Below, piece after piece: positions 54,915 to 63,018 of a stretch of DNA of 63,018 bases. Both the position numbers and the translations under genes were made by a program. Every line of letters begins with the position of its first letter. Within the stretch, counting starts at the first letter, position 1. Origin of the DNA: Paenibacillus albidus (lineage in GTDB: Bacteria > Bacillota > Bacilli > Paenibacillales > Paenibacillaceae); NCBI RefSeq assembly GCF_014644435.1, contig NZ_BMKR01000042.1, positions 1 to 63,018 on the forward strand. The letters are read 5' to 3'. Under the pieces are notes generated by a model. The model had not been told where the DNA came from. It did not search any database and worked only from the letters and a program-made list of their open reading frames with translations.

Positions 54915-55616
54915 TTATCTTTTCGCCTTATAAAACTCATGATACAGCTTCATCAGCGCCCGCTTCTCAATCCGCGACACATAGCTGCGGCTAATGCCAA
55001 GCTCCTTCGCGATCTCCCGCTGCGTCCGCTCCTCGCCCCCCGTATCCAGACCAAACCGTCCGACAACGACTTCCTTTTCTCTCTCATCCAAAATATCGAG
55101 ATTGCGGTAAATTTTGCTTTTTTCGATCTTGAGGTCAACTTCCTTAATAACATCGTCGGCTTCTGAGCCAAGAATATCAATCAGCGTGATTTCATTACCT
55201 TCTTTATCAGTCCCAATTGGATCATGGAGGGATACGTCTTTGCGTGTTTTTTTAAGCGAGCGAAGGTGCATCAGGATTTCGTTTTCAATACAGCGGGCTG
55301 CAAAAGTAGCCAACTTCGTCCCCTTATTCGGACGGTAGCTCTCGATGGCTTTAATCAATCCAATGGTACCGATGGAGATCAGATCCTCCATATCTTCCCC
55401 TGTGTTATCGAATTTTTTTACTATGTGGGCTACCAAGCGCAGATTGTGTTCAATCAGCAAATTCCGTGCTTTGGCGTCTCCTTCCGCCATCCTCCCTAAG
55501 TATTTGCTTTCATCCTGTTCGGAGAGCGGTTGGGGAAAAGCATTGTTCCTTACGTAAGATACCAGCAGTGTCAGTTCTTTGATCAGCAGCGCTATCGTGC
55601 TTATTATTCCTGGCAA
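54915..55616 (-). CDS. sigK: RNA polymerase sporulation sigma factor SigK (intact)
   Basis: The 233-residue late mother-cell sigma factor. TTG at 55616 is chosen: GGGAGGTG lies 8 bp upstream, and the product then starts with the pro-sequence PGIISTIALLIKELTLLVSYV, cut in sporulation by SpoIVFB-type proteases. Region 2.1 is NLLIEHNLRLVAHIVKKFDN, region 2.4 follows CIENEILMHLRSLKKTRK, region 4 HTH is REIAKELGISRSYVSRIEKR. The gene is uninterrupted here, unlike B. subtilis where skin splits it. Codons for KKFDN are the point where the three partial copies diverge. Confidence 0.95.
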   Translation of the reverse strand: MPGIISTIALLIKELTLLVSYVRNNAFPQPLSEQDESKYLGRMAEGDAKARNLLIEHNLRLVAHIVKKFDNTGEDMEDLISIGTIGLIKAIESYRPNKGTKLATFAARCIENEILMHLRSLKKTRKDVSLHDPIGTDKEGNEITLIDILGSEADDVIKEVDLKIEKSKIYRNLDILDEREKEVVVGRFGLDTGGEERTQREIAKELGISRSYVSRIEKRALMKLYHEFYKAKR

Positions 55617-55687
55617 CTTGGCGACACCTCCCGCACATGTACAATGAAACCAGTCAGTAGTGAGCACTACGGGTTCATGGTCCTTTT

Positions 55688-55715
55688 ATTGTATGTGGGT
55701 TAGTGCCTAGAAGTG
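55688..55715 (-). promoter_or_regulatory. Candidate mother-cell promoter of sigK
   Basis: On the minus strand CATACAAT (55688-55695) matches the -10 of sigma-E/sigma-K promoters, about 65 bp before the TTG start. The -35 is unclear. It lies between two near-identical motifs, GTACAATGAAAC (about 55639-55650) and GTACAGTGAAAC (about 55719-55730), 80 bp apart in the same orientation. Confidence 0.5.
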
Positions 55716-55784
55716 CATGTACAGTGAAACAGAAGCACAAATTACTTACTCGTTGTTTATTTGTTGTCAAAGAACTTTTTATAG

Positions 55785-55970
55785 CTACCAGTCCGAGAGA
55801 TCAAGCTCCCGCTTACATACATCACACTGCACCTTGACGACTAACCCAATTCCTGTTGGGATGAAGATATATGCAAACTTAGCTCCGGTTACATCTTTTG
55901 CATTACATGAATCCCAATCAATAATTTTCTGTTCCATCTCTTCGGTAATTTCAAAAATTCTACCTGACAT
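55785..55970 (-). CDS. Small hypothetical protein with CxxC
   Basis: The 61-residue protein begins MSGRIFEITEEMEQKIIDWD. It contains VVKVQCDVCKRELDLSDW at the C-terminus, a possible half zinc-binding site. GGAGAAGG precedes the ATG. It lies between the serine recombinase and sigK on the same strand. No family recognised. Confidence 0.55.
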   Translation of the reverse strand: MSGRIFEITEEMEQKIIDWDSCNAKDVTGAKFAYIFIPTGIGLVVKVQCDVCKRELDLSDW

Positions 55971-56022
55971 CTACACCTTCTCCTTAATCTCAATTAATCA
56001 CTCGTATGCCCAATAGTCCCTA

Positions 56023-57663
56023 TTACATATCTATTCTCTTGTTCAAAGTCAGTGGAATACTCCTTGCCCTTCCTTCTCCTTGGGTTTTAATAAGCTCGTT
56101 TAAACTCCCAACTATATTGATACTAAGCTTTCCTTCTTCAGATTTGAGTATTATTTCATCAATGAGTGTCTCAATGATAAAACGCTTATCTTCAAACGTA
56201 AGTTCATCTCCTTTGCTGTTGATAAATGCATTTATCCGCTCAACTGCCTTTATTTTTTCCTCGTGAGAAAAATGCTGTTCTCTGTGTACCTTGATCTTTT
56301 GTTCATACAACTCGACTTGCGATTGAAGATTGTTGATCTCGTTAGTCAATTTACTTGACTCCGTTGCGAGCTCTTCTTCAGAAATTACATCTCTACGGAA
56401 CATAATTTTTAACTTGTCCGATTCTTTTCTTTTTTCATCAACATAGCCCTTAATAATACCAGCAGTTAAAATTAACTCATCGACAATGTTTTCGACTTGT
56501 CCTTCTAATCGCTCAATGTAGTCTTCCGGATTAGACAATGCCTCCATAACCATTTCCCAAATGAACTCCTCAAGTTTTTCTGCCCTGATGCTATGTGTAG
56601 GACATCGGGTTACTACACCGTATAACTTTGGATAAACATTGGGGCAACGGTAACATCTGTATTTCTGTCGTAAACCTGTTATTTTATCATGTCTACCTGA
56701 GTATGTTGTTCCTCCCCACTTACGCCCACAATGACCACAGCGAAGCAGTGATTTCAGCAGATAATCAAAGTGTACATTTCCTGAGCGGGTGTAGTTTTTG
56801 ATGCGTTGTTGCCTAGCTTGTTCGAATAACTCCTCTGAGACAATAGGTTCAACTTGAACCATTATCCATTCATTTCGCTCTCGTACTGTATAAGTCTTTT
56901 TAGGTGCACCAGTTCGGGTCCGTTGTCCTTTGAGTTTCTTCACCTTTCTACGGTTATAGTAATACCGCCCAATGTATATTTCAGAACTAAGTATCCGGCC
57001 GATTGAGCTTGCCCCCCAGTTTCCATTGGTAGAACGTTTTGGCAAAGCCCCAATCTCAAATAGCTTATTACCAATTTCTCGCATCGTCATATTATCATTT
57101 AGATACCATTGATAAACTTTCCTCACATACTCTGCCTCTTGTTTGTTTACAATGAGCTGGCCTTCAACCCAATCGTATCCAAATGGCGGGACCCGCATCG
57201 GCATGATCTTCTTATCTTTTTCCACCGCCTTAAGCCTTCCCCTAACCGTTCTCTTTTTAATAAGCGAAAGCTCGTATTGAGCAATGACACTCATTAAATT
57301 GAAGAACAGCTGACCTTCCGGAGTGTTATGGTATTCTGTATCAACGAAAACCAACTGAACCATGCGCGTTTCAAATTCACGGCAGATAAACAATTTGTCT
57401 GTTAAATCACGTGACAATCGATCTGGGTGTGTAATGATTACCCGTTCAACTATATGATCATTAATTGCTTTCCGCAGCTCATTCAGTGCCGGCCGCTCAA
57501 TATCTTCTCCGCTAAAGCCTTCTTCACGGAAGACCTTAATCGTATCCAACGCAAAATTCGATTCCTTAGCTTTGTTCATACATAGTTCAATCTGGTGATC
57601 CAGACTATGTCCCTCTGCAGCCTGCATGCCTGTCGATACACGAACATAAATTGCTGTGAACAT
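56023..57663 (-). CDS. Large serine recombinase (SpoIVCA-like)
   Basis: The 546-residue protein has the N-terminal resolvase catalytic domain with nucleophile Ser in AIYVRVSTGMQAAEGHSLDH. Arg-rich catalytic residues lie in ITHPDRLSRDL and SLIKKRTVRGRLKA. A recombinase domain (about 150-270), a zinc ribbon (LLRCGHCGRKWGG ... YRCYRCPN) and a coiled-coil segment (about 400-470) follow. Its length and domains match integrases of the phiC31/SpoIVCA type, which insert elements at short sites and, in B. subtilis, rebuild sigK. GGAGGAG precedes the ATG. It lies about 400 bp upstream of sigK. Confidence 0.9.
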   Translation of the reverse strand: MFTAIYVRVSTGMQAAEGHSLDHQIELCMNKAKESNFALDTIKVFREEGFSGEDIERPALNELRKAINDHIVERVIITHPDRLSRDLTDKLFICREFETRMVQLVFVDTEYHNTPEGQLFFNLMSVIAQYELSLIKKRTVRGRLKAVEKDKKIMPMRVPPFGYDWVEGQLIVNKQEAEYVRKVYQWYLNDNMTMREIGNKLFEIGALPKRSTNGNWGASSIGRILSSEIYIGRYYYNRRKVKKLKGQRTRTGAPKKTYTVRERNEWIMVQVEPIVSEELFEQARQQRIKNYTRSGNVHFDYLLKSLLRCGHCGRKWGGTTYSGRHDKITGLRQKYRCYRCPNVYPKLYGVVTRCPTHSIRAEKLEEFIWEMVMEALSNPEDYIERLEGQVENIVDELILTAGIIKGYVDEKRKESDKLKIMFRRDVISEEELATESSKLTNEINNLQSQVELYEQKIKVHREQHFSHEEKIKAVERINAFINSKGDELTFEDKRFIIETLIDEIILKSEEGKLSINIVGSLNELIKTQGEGRARSIPLTLNKRIDM

Positions 57664-57764
57664 TAGTCTCCTCCTTTATTTTTACTTATTATTTGGTTTT
57701 CTTTGTTGGCGACGCTGTTGAAACTTCCGAATACTCATCTTGGTCTTGTAGTGTAATATTGTGT

Positions 57765-57977
57765 TCAATCAACATACAGCAGGACGAAAACTGCATTAAT
57801 TAATACAGTAATCTCCGTGATGTTTAGTGAATCATAATACACTTTGACATCTGTTGGGCCTGTTGTACGAGCGCGCTCAAACCATTGCTCCTTAATAGCC
57901 AGTGAACATGAATAACACTTACCATTGAATTTGATGCCTTGTGCTGTAATTGATCCTAGACCTTTATTGAGTGGCAA
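57765..57977 (-). CDS. Small protein resembling Mu-transposase C-terminal barrel
   Basis: TTG at 57977 is chosen because GGAGG lies 8 bp upstream; the longer TTG at 57992 has no site. The 70 residues include SITAQGIKFNGKCYSC and PTDVKVYYDSLNITEITVL, reminiscent of the beta-barrel that ends Mu/TnsB-type transposases. It may be a transposase scrap rather than a gene. Low certainty. Confidence 0.4.
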   Translation of the reverse strand: MPLNKGLGSITAQGIKFNGKCYSCSLAIKEQWFERARTTGPTDVKVYYDSLNITEITVLINAVFVLLYVD

Positions 57978-58055
57978 TGGACATTCCTCCAATTAGGAAC
58001 ATATGTTCGTAGTAGGTATTATGTCCATTTGAAAGCAAAATAAACCGACCTGTAG

Positions 58056-58187
58056 TCAGTCGGTTTTAGATAATATTTTTTTCAAGATGTAGTCGATAAC
58101 TTTATCTTTTTTTATTTGAGTATTTACCGTGATTGGTAAAAGCTCGATCGACTGATGGTAGGTCATTCCTTCATTATTTTGATTCAT
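58056..58187 (-). CDS. Very small ORF (43 aa)
   Basis: MNQNNEGMTYHQSIELLPIT and a charged helical end DKVIDYILKKILSK. It overlaps the preceding small ORF by 14 bp and ends within a hairpin that could terminate transcription (GACCTGTAGTCAGTC region, 58041-58068). No good ribosome binding site; supported only by spacing. Confidence 0.3.
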   Translation of the reverse strand: MNQNNEGMTYHQSIELLPITVNTQIKKDKVIDYILKKILSKTD

Positions 58188-58311
58188 TTTTTTCGTTTTC
58201 ACTATAGGTATCTTTATCTTTTACTCGTCTTTCTTCTTCTTTCATCCATTTCTCAATAATCTCAAGTGCTTTTCTTTTTTCAAATTCATCAACAGGCCAT
58301 TTTTCATTCAA
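58174..58311 (-). CDS. Very small ORF (45 aa) starting in a terminator hairpin
   Basis: It starts at TTG and reads NEKWPVDEFEKRKALEIIEK then WMKEEERRVKD, a charged helix. GGAGG sits 9 bp upstream but inside the 3' arm of the terminator stem at 58317-58350. Product unknown. Confidence 0.35.
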   Translation of the reverse strand: MNEKWPVDEFEKRKALEIIEKWMKEEERRVKDKDTYSENEKNESK

Positions 58312-58316
58312 AATAA

Positions 58317-58350
58317 AAAACCTCCAGATATTTTGATATCTAGAGGTTTT
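58317..58350 (-). terminator. Terminator after 296-aa hypothetical gene
   Basis: AAAACCTCtAGATATC / ATATCTgGAGGTTTT hairpin followed on the minus strand by T-rich sequence. The 3' arm contains the GGAGG that could serve the next small ORF. Confidence 0.75.
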
Positions 58351-58379
58351 CCTTTATTTATTTATATCTTGTAACTCAC

Positions 58380-59270
58380 TCAATACAGTGAAGGTGGTAT
58401 AGCTATGAATTCCACTGGATAGCAAAGTGGACGTTTACAAAGCACATGCCTCATTACGACTGTATGGTTGATTTGACTTGAAATAACTGTAGGCATTAAG
58501 CCTTTATAATAATTCTCTCCTTGAAACAAGTCAATAAAGCTCTCATATTCTAGATTACTAGCATTAATATTACAAAGCTCAATGCTTAAGGTTCCGAAAA
58601 GATGCTCCACGCGGAGATATAGTTTTGTTTTAGTAACTTTATCTGTTATGATCACTGCTCGTACATCGTGGGAGTTATGGTCTAGTCCATTCAAGAATGT
58701 ACTAAATTCTCGCTTACTATAATTTAGTGAGACATCATTTAATAAAGCAAAATGATCAATACTCCAAACCAGATCGGGTTCAGGCAATATAAGCCATTGA
58801 AGCGGTAGCCTTGATAGCAAGGAAATAAAGGCAAGAAACTCACTTGGATAATGTATATCAGATACAACCTGCCGTCCTTCTAATGACTGATGAAGTGGAG
58901 TCGAAAAGTTTATCTCCTGTTTTAGGCGATCACTGGTGTCCGTAAAACTGGTCATTTGATTATTATTTAATCGGAAATGAGTATATAATTCATTCTTACT
59001 GAAGCCAATTAGTTCTTTTCTCATTATTACTACGTGTCTAACGGGCACGTGCTTTAAGCGCAGCAAGAAAGCAGCTACTTCATTAAGATTTTGTCTTAAG
59101 AAATATAATTCCGTCCAATCATTTGTAAATCTACTATATTTACTTGTGTCTCTCTTATATTCAAGAAAGTTTTCAATAGACATAGGATCTTTATTAGTAA
59201 TTAAACTTCTTATTCGAGTAAGTCTTACAATAATATCAGATAGCTTAATCCCATTCCGCCTTTTCCTCAT
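58380..59270 (-). CDS. Hypothetical protein, 296 aa
   Basis: No family recognised. The protein opens with basic residues (MRKRRNGIKLSDIIVRLTRI), has no membrane segment or signal, and shows mixed alpha/beta character. It is AT-rich like the recombinase genes nearby. It lies between the serine recombinase and the tyrosine recombinase trio, so it may belong to one of these mobile elements. Confidence 0.6.
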   Translation of the reverse strand: MRKRRNGIKLSDIIVRLTRIRSLITNKDPMSIENFLEYKRDTSKYSRFTNDWTELYFLRQNLNEVAAFLLRLKHVPVRHVVIMRKELIGFSKNELYTHFRLNNNQMTSFTDTSDRLKQEINFSTPLHQSLEGRQVVSDIHYPSEFLAFISLLSRLPLQWLILPEPDLVWSIDHFALLNDVSLNYSKREFSTFLNGLDHNSHDVRAVIITDKVTKTKLYLRVEHLFGTLSIELCNINASNLEYESFIDLFQGENYYKGLMPTVISSQINHTVVMRHVLCKRPLCYPVEFIAIPPSLY

Positions 59271-59620
59271 GTTATATCACCAGAAAAAGCGTATAACAGT
59301 GTGATTCCATAGGCTCTAATTCACTTTATAAAGTGAATTAGAGCCTATGTTCCCGTTGTAGGGTATCATGATTAACCAGCTCTAGTACAGATCTTACAAG
59401 AAAAGGAGTGAAACAACCATTGAACTTTAGAAATAAACAAGCGTAAATACTTTCAATGCTTTTCATCATTATAAGTCTGAACCTCCTTCCAGTTTAAATT
59501 TAATCATAATAACCCACATACATCAGACTGGATATAGAAATAACAATTAAATTCCTTTAGTCGGTTGAAGGATTTGTAACATTACGAAAATAATGTATCA
59601 AAAATGTATTTTAATGTAAA

Positions 59621-59653
59621 AAAAGCGACAGGTCTATGGACCTTATCGCTTGT
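59621..59653. terminator. Terminator-like hairpin
   Basis: AAGCGAcAGGTC / GGACCTtaTCGCTT hairpin preceded by a run of A and followed by TTGTT. No gene ends beside it in this window; the stretch 59271-59845 otherwise holds no gene I can support. Confidence 0.55.
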
Positions 59654-59845
59654 TCATTAGCACAAAATTGTGAATTTCCATTTTGGACAGACCTAGCCAA
59701 TTTAATATTGGCAATTAAAAATTAGAATGCTTCCTTGAGCCGCCTGGCAGGAAGTTAAAGTGCAAAATTTCATATAAGAAGATTTTACCATGGTGGTGTA
59801 TATAAGTCTATCAGTACAGAAATACTAATGTTGAGGTGATTTAAT

Positions 59846-61003
59846 ATGAATGCTATTTTATCTACTATAGAATCAACAGAAATCAATGAAATACAACATT
59901 TATTAAATAAACAGTTATCAGTAAAATCAATTTTAAAATTATTTGAAGGTAGGATACATCTCGATGCACAAGAACTTTTACATCTAATCAATCAACTTCT
60001 TATACCACGAAAACCCGAAGAAACAACGTACAAACGCAAAAAAGCACCACTGAACAACAATGAGTTATTTCCACAAGTTATCTTATATTTCGAAAAATAT
60101 TACTCACAACGAAAGTATGCTTCGACTACGCTTGAAATTCATATGCGGACTCTTAGAGGCTTCTTAACTTTTCTGACTAAGACATTTATTGAAGATGGCC
60201 CCTTTTCATCTCTAAATGATATGAAATCATTAACAAAAATGATGGTACATGCGTATGAAGAATACTTGGTCGATCGTTTAAACTCTGAACAGCTACAACT
60301 ATGTACTGTTACTAAATATCTGGTGACTCTTCGATTGTTTTTGAAGATGCTTTCAAAAGAATCGATTGTGAAAATTAGTTATGTAATACCAGAATCACTT
60401 AGAGGTCGAGCAAAACGATCAAATGATTATATTGAAATAGAAGAAATCAAAGTTCTACTAGATTCAATCGTGTTGAGCAAGAGTCGTGTTAAAACGAGAG
60501 ATTTAGCAGTTATATTGCTTGTCATGGAATTAGGATGCAGGCCAATTGAAGTTACAAATATAAAGTTAACAGATGTTAGCTTATCTGAAAGACAAATTAC
60601 ACTCTACTGTGAAAAATCCGGGTTACGCAAGCTTAAAATTAGTAAGGATCTTTGTATGGTAATTAATAAGTTCTTAGAGATTCGTTCAATTTTAAACGTT
60701 CAGCACGAGTATTTATTCATCAATGCATTTGGGGAACCGGTTACCCGCAAAGGTATAGCATCCATATTTGAACGTACTAATAGGAAAGCTTTCGGTGAAC
60801 TTCGATTCAATGCAAAAGCATTGCGTCATACTTATGCAACAAATGCTTTGGATAATGAAAATGATTTTGATGAAGTTTCTGCTTCTATGGGACACAAACA
60901 CCGTTGCTCAACAGAATGGTATATACATCGTAGTGTTCAAAGGTTGTTAAACCGGACCCTTCCACACAATCCACTAAAACGAATAGAAGAGAGCGATGCA
61001 TGA
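59846..61003 (+). CDS. Tyrosine recombinase, first of trio (RitA-like)
   Basis: The 385-residue protein has an N-terminal SAM-like core-binding domain (about 60-170) and a C-terminal catalytic domain. Box I Arg is in ELGCRPIEVTNIKL, box II Arg in FNAKALRHTYATNAL, then SMGHKHRCSTEWYIH with the candidate Tyr. The usual His before box II Arg is Lys here. GAGGTG precedes the ATG. It overlaps the next gene by 8 bp. Confidence 0.85.
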   Translation: MNAILSTIESTEINEIQHLLNKQLSVKSILKLFEGRIHLDAQELLHLINQLLIPRKPEETTYKRKKAPLNNNELFPQVILYFEKYYSQRKYASTTLEIHMRTLRGFLTFLTKTFIEDGPFSSLNDMKSLTKMMVHAYEEYLVDRLNSEQLQLCTVTKYLVTLRLFLKMLSKESIVKISYVIPESLRGRAKRSNDYIEIEEIKVLLDSIVLSKSRVKTRDLAVILLVMELGCRPIEVTNIKLTDVSLSERQITLYCEKSGLRKLKISKDLCMVINKFLEIRSILNVQHEYLFINAFGEPVTRKGIASIFERTNRKAFGELRFNAKALRHTYATNALDNENDFDEVSASMGHKHRCSTEWYIHRSVQRLLNRTLPHNPLKRIEESDA

Positions 61004-62078
61004 TATGGATTTCAATATTGAAGTTAACATAACGCCTGATGTTATAGCAGAGATGTACCAGATTGACGTTACGGATTTTTTAAATCTAATTGAAGGAAAG
61101 AAAAAGCTATCAGATGAAAAAACAATCCTTTTCGTTATAGAGGATTATATTTCAATACTAAAACTAAACAAAAAAAAATCACCGATAACTTTAGAATTTT
61201 ATACAACCATTTTAAAAAGCTTTGCTCAGTTCCTTATATCAACAGGGCCAGAATTCAAAATGATGAAGCTAACAGAAAATTTGTTCCACCAGTTCTTAGC
61301 TACATGTAAGCCTCTAAAAGGGGATGAGCTTCGTCCCGGCACGATCAACACCTATGCTGCTATAATAAGCAACCTCATGAAGTTTGCATACACGCGAAAG
61401 TATATAAGCGATGAGCTCCGAATTGAATTTCAAAGAAATAAAGATGTTATAGTACCAAAGTACATCCCGGATAAACTCCTACCTGCTCTACTAAATGCAG
61501 CAAAAAAGGGCAAATGGCCCTTTCTTAATTTTGCGTTAATTTACTTTTTCTTAGGAACGGGTTGTAGAGTCAGCGAAGTAGTAAACTTGAGAATTTGCGA
61601 CTTCAACATATATGAAGATTTGATCTTCATTAGAAAAGGCAAAGGTCAAAAAGAGAGATATGTCCCGATGTATCCTGAAGTAAAAAAAGTTGTATTAAAT
61701 TATCTTGCTCGAACAGGTTGTCACAACTGGGATATCCGAAACACCGAATACCTATTCTCAAAGCGATGTCTCGATACAAGAAAGCCTCTATCTATTAAAA
61801 ATATCCAATACATGATAACTCAAATTTTTGAAGCGATAGGTGTAAAGGGATCATTTACATTACATTCGTTTAGACATACATTTGCAGTAAATGCACTAAA
61901 GGAAGGTATGGCAATTTATGATTTACAAGAAATATTAGGGCATGAAAACATTGAAACCACGAGAATTTATACAAAACGTCACCCAAGCGACCTTAAAAAT
62001 GCTGTATTAAAGTATCCTTTCCCCTTGGAAAAATTACTACAAAGCATCATGGGGATTGGTGATAGAAGTAATGATTAA
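60996..62078 (+). CDS. Tyrosine recombinase, second of trio (RitB-like)
   Basis: The 360-residue protein has the full catalytic set: Arg in GTGCRVSEVVNLRI, a Lys in GKGQKERYVPM, HSFRHTFAVNAL, ILGHENIETTRIYT with the nucleophilic Tyr. The start overlaps the first recombinase by ATGCATGA, and the stop overlaps the third gene, so all three are co-translated. Confidence 0.88.
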   Translation: MHDMDFNIEVNITPDVIAEMYQIDVTDFLNLIEGKKKLSDEKTILFVIEDYISILKLNKKKSPITLEFYTTILKSFAQFLISTGPEFKMMKLTENLFHQFLATCKPLKGDELRPGTINTYAAIISNLMKFAYTRKYISDELRIEFQRNKDVIVPKYIPDKLLPALLNAAKKGKWPFLNFALIYFFLGTGCRVSEVVNLRICDFNIYEDLIFIRKGKGQKERYVPMYPEVKKVVLNYLARTGCHNWDIRNTEYLFSKRCLDTRKPLSIKNIQYMITQIFEAIGVKGSFTLHSFRHTFAVNALKEGMAIYDLQEILGHENIETTRIYTKRHPSDLKNAVLKYPFPLEKLLQSIMGIGDRSND

Positions 62079-63018
62079 TTTCCAAGAGGAAATTCATAAC
62101 TATCAGATAGTAACTATATACTCCAAAGTAACTCTCGAAATATATTCTAAGGCTCTTGTAGAGTTCAATCAATATTTAGCCATCAAACTGAGTTGTGATC
62201 CCTCGGAGGTTGAACTCGATAAAATATTCACCATAAAAGCAGGAGATAACATCATTGGATATAAACCAATAAACAGTAAGGTTATTGACTCCTATCTCTT
62301 TGATCTTGTTGGGAATACCTATTCTAAGCTTTCAACAACAACACACGCTATAAGGAGTTTTTTCAAGTTTCTAAAGAATAACAAAAATTTCCCGGATGTT
62401 ATTGCTTATTCTGAATTTTCACTAAGTCACTATAAACCAAAATCTGAACCTATTCGTATTTTAAGCCGACATGAGTTTTTAAGATTTCTCCATAGTATGG
62501 TAACACATAGTAAAGATTTGGTGCGCGATACGCTCCTTTTCGGGTTACTATTTTCAACGGGTTGTCGAATTTCTGAAATTCTAAATATTAATGTCTGTGA
62601 ACTTGATCTTACTAATGAAATGATGCTATTAATCAAAACTAAAACTAAAGTCCAAAGAGTGGTTGTTTTACGGGAAGGCTTTGGAGAAATTCTTCGTGAA
62701 TACCTCAGTAAATACCATAATGATGAATCTGTATTCCTTTTCCCTGGTAGAGAATCTAATCAGCCAATGTCAAGATATGATGTTAACCTACTTTTTCAAG
62801 AGTTCTTAACAAAAGCAAACTTACCAAATATGCACATTCATAGCAGCCGGCATTCATTTGCTACCTTTATGCGTGATGAAGGCATAGACTTGTTTACCAT
62901 TATGGAACTACTCGGACATGAGAAATTTCAATCTACGCTGCAATATATTCGACATTACACTAGTACCTTGACTGCATCAAATTTCAGGGTACAAATGTTT
63001 CAATTTGCCTCTGGCCTG
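62071..63018 (+). CDS. Tyrosine recombinase, third of trio (RitC-like, partial)
   Basis: It begins MINFQEEIHNYQIVTIYSKV at 62071, overlapping the second gene's stop by 8 bp, and is still open at the right edge after 316 codons. The catalytic domain shows STGCRISEILNINV, MHIHSSRHSFATFM and LLGHEKFQSTLQYIRHY. The end of the gene and any terminal repeat of the element are outside the window. Confidence 0.87.
   Translation, partial: MINFQEEIHNYQIVTIYSKVTLEIYSKALVEFNQYLAIKLSCDPSEVELDKIFTIKAGDNIIGYKPINSKVIDSYLFDLVGNTYSKLSTTTHAIRSFFKFLKNNKNFPDVIAYSEFSLSHYKPKSEPIRILSRHEFLRFLHSMVTHSKDLVRDTLLFGLLFSTGCRISEILNINVCELDLTNEMMLLIKTKTKVQRVVVLREGFGEILREYLSKYHNDESVFLFPGRESNQPMSRYDVNLLFQEFLTKANLPNMHIHSSRHSFATFMRDEGIDLFTIMELLGHEKFQSTLQYIRHYTSTLTASNFRVQMFQFASGL

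Noticed and set aside
1..63018. CRISPR arrays, tRNA genes and prophage structural genes
   Set aside because: No regularly spaced repeats, no tRNA-like cloverleaf with conserved CCA-proximal sequence and no capsid, portal or tail genes were seen by eye.

Overview
The window looks like the chromosome of an endospore-forming Firmicute, most likely a Paenibacillus or close relative. The basis is the sporulation sigma factor gene sigK, strong AGGAGG-type ribosome binding sites with frequent TTG/GTG starts, CcpA (cre) sites, family 1 carbohydrate ABC transporters and large serine recombinases. The left edge is the 5' end of a 16S rRNA gene on the minus strand, with its leader and promoter.

The organising feature is sigK. 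One complete copy lies at 54915-55616 (minus). Three more copies of its 3' two-thirds lie downstream in the same orientation at 561-940, 18155-18682 and 19678-20211. All three break off at the same codons (the KKFDNTGED region), and all three continue on that side into the same short non-sigK arm ending in GATGTC. Decay increases away from the intact gene: copy 3 is open, copy 2 has one frameshift, and copy 1 has several deletions. A 20-bp sigK scrap also lies at 4572-4591. The simplest reading is that sigK is a repeatedly used integration site: each incoming element brought a replacement 3' end and pushed the old one downstream. Nearly everything between 0.6 and 54.9 kb would then be stacked accessory DNA. 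A SpoIVCA-like large serine recombinase (56023-57663) lies just upstream of intact sigK.

Region A (about 1-18 kb) is a plant-polysaccharide utilisation island: a broken SGNH esterase, an AraC regulator with a GH27 alpha-galactosidase, a secreted GH43 enzyme, and a minus-strand operon (binding lipoprotein, two permeases, GH43 lipoprotein, GH2 enzyme). The operon promoter has a consensus -35/-10 overlapped by a perfect cre, and an ArsR-type regulator gene sits upstream. Region B (18.7-19.5 kb) is a 1-kb cassette with a zeta-type toxin and a 58-residue antitoxin. Region C (20.2-54.9 kb) begins with a TIR-like protein and a companion, probably defence genes. It continues with a natural-product-like cluster of about 25 kb, mostly one minus-strand operon.

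That cluster combines adenylating enzymes, four small carrier proteins (one with Tyr where the phosphopantetheine Ser should be), BtrH-like acyltransferases, three Gfo/Idh/MocA oxidoreductases, an aldo/keto reductase, three radical SAM enzymes, a B12-binding radical SAM enzyme and an ABC-2 exporter. It also holds a complete-looking corrinoid methyl-transfer module: a UroD/MtaA-like methyltransferase, a corrinoid protein and a RACo-type reductive activator fused to a MetH-activation-like domain. I know of no described pathway with this combination, and it is the strongest candidate for an undescribed system here. It is partly decayed: pseudogenes lie at 26.8-28.6 and 32.0-32.5 kb, and its phosphopantetheinyl transferase gene is frameshifted in a G9 run. 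A 1622-bp insertion sequence with a 5-bp target duplication interrupts the right side.

Region D (55.7-63 kb), upstream of sigK, holds small unknown genes, the serine recombinase and three overlapping tyrosine recombinase genes in the arrangement of a recombinase-in-trio (RIT) element; the third runs off the window.
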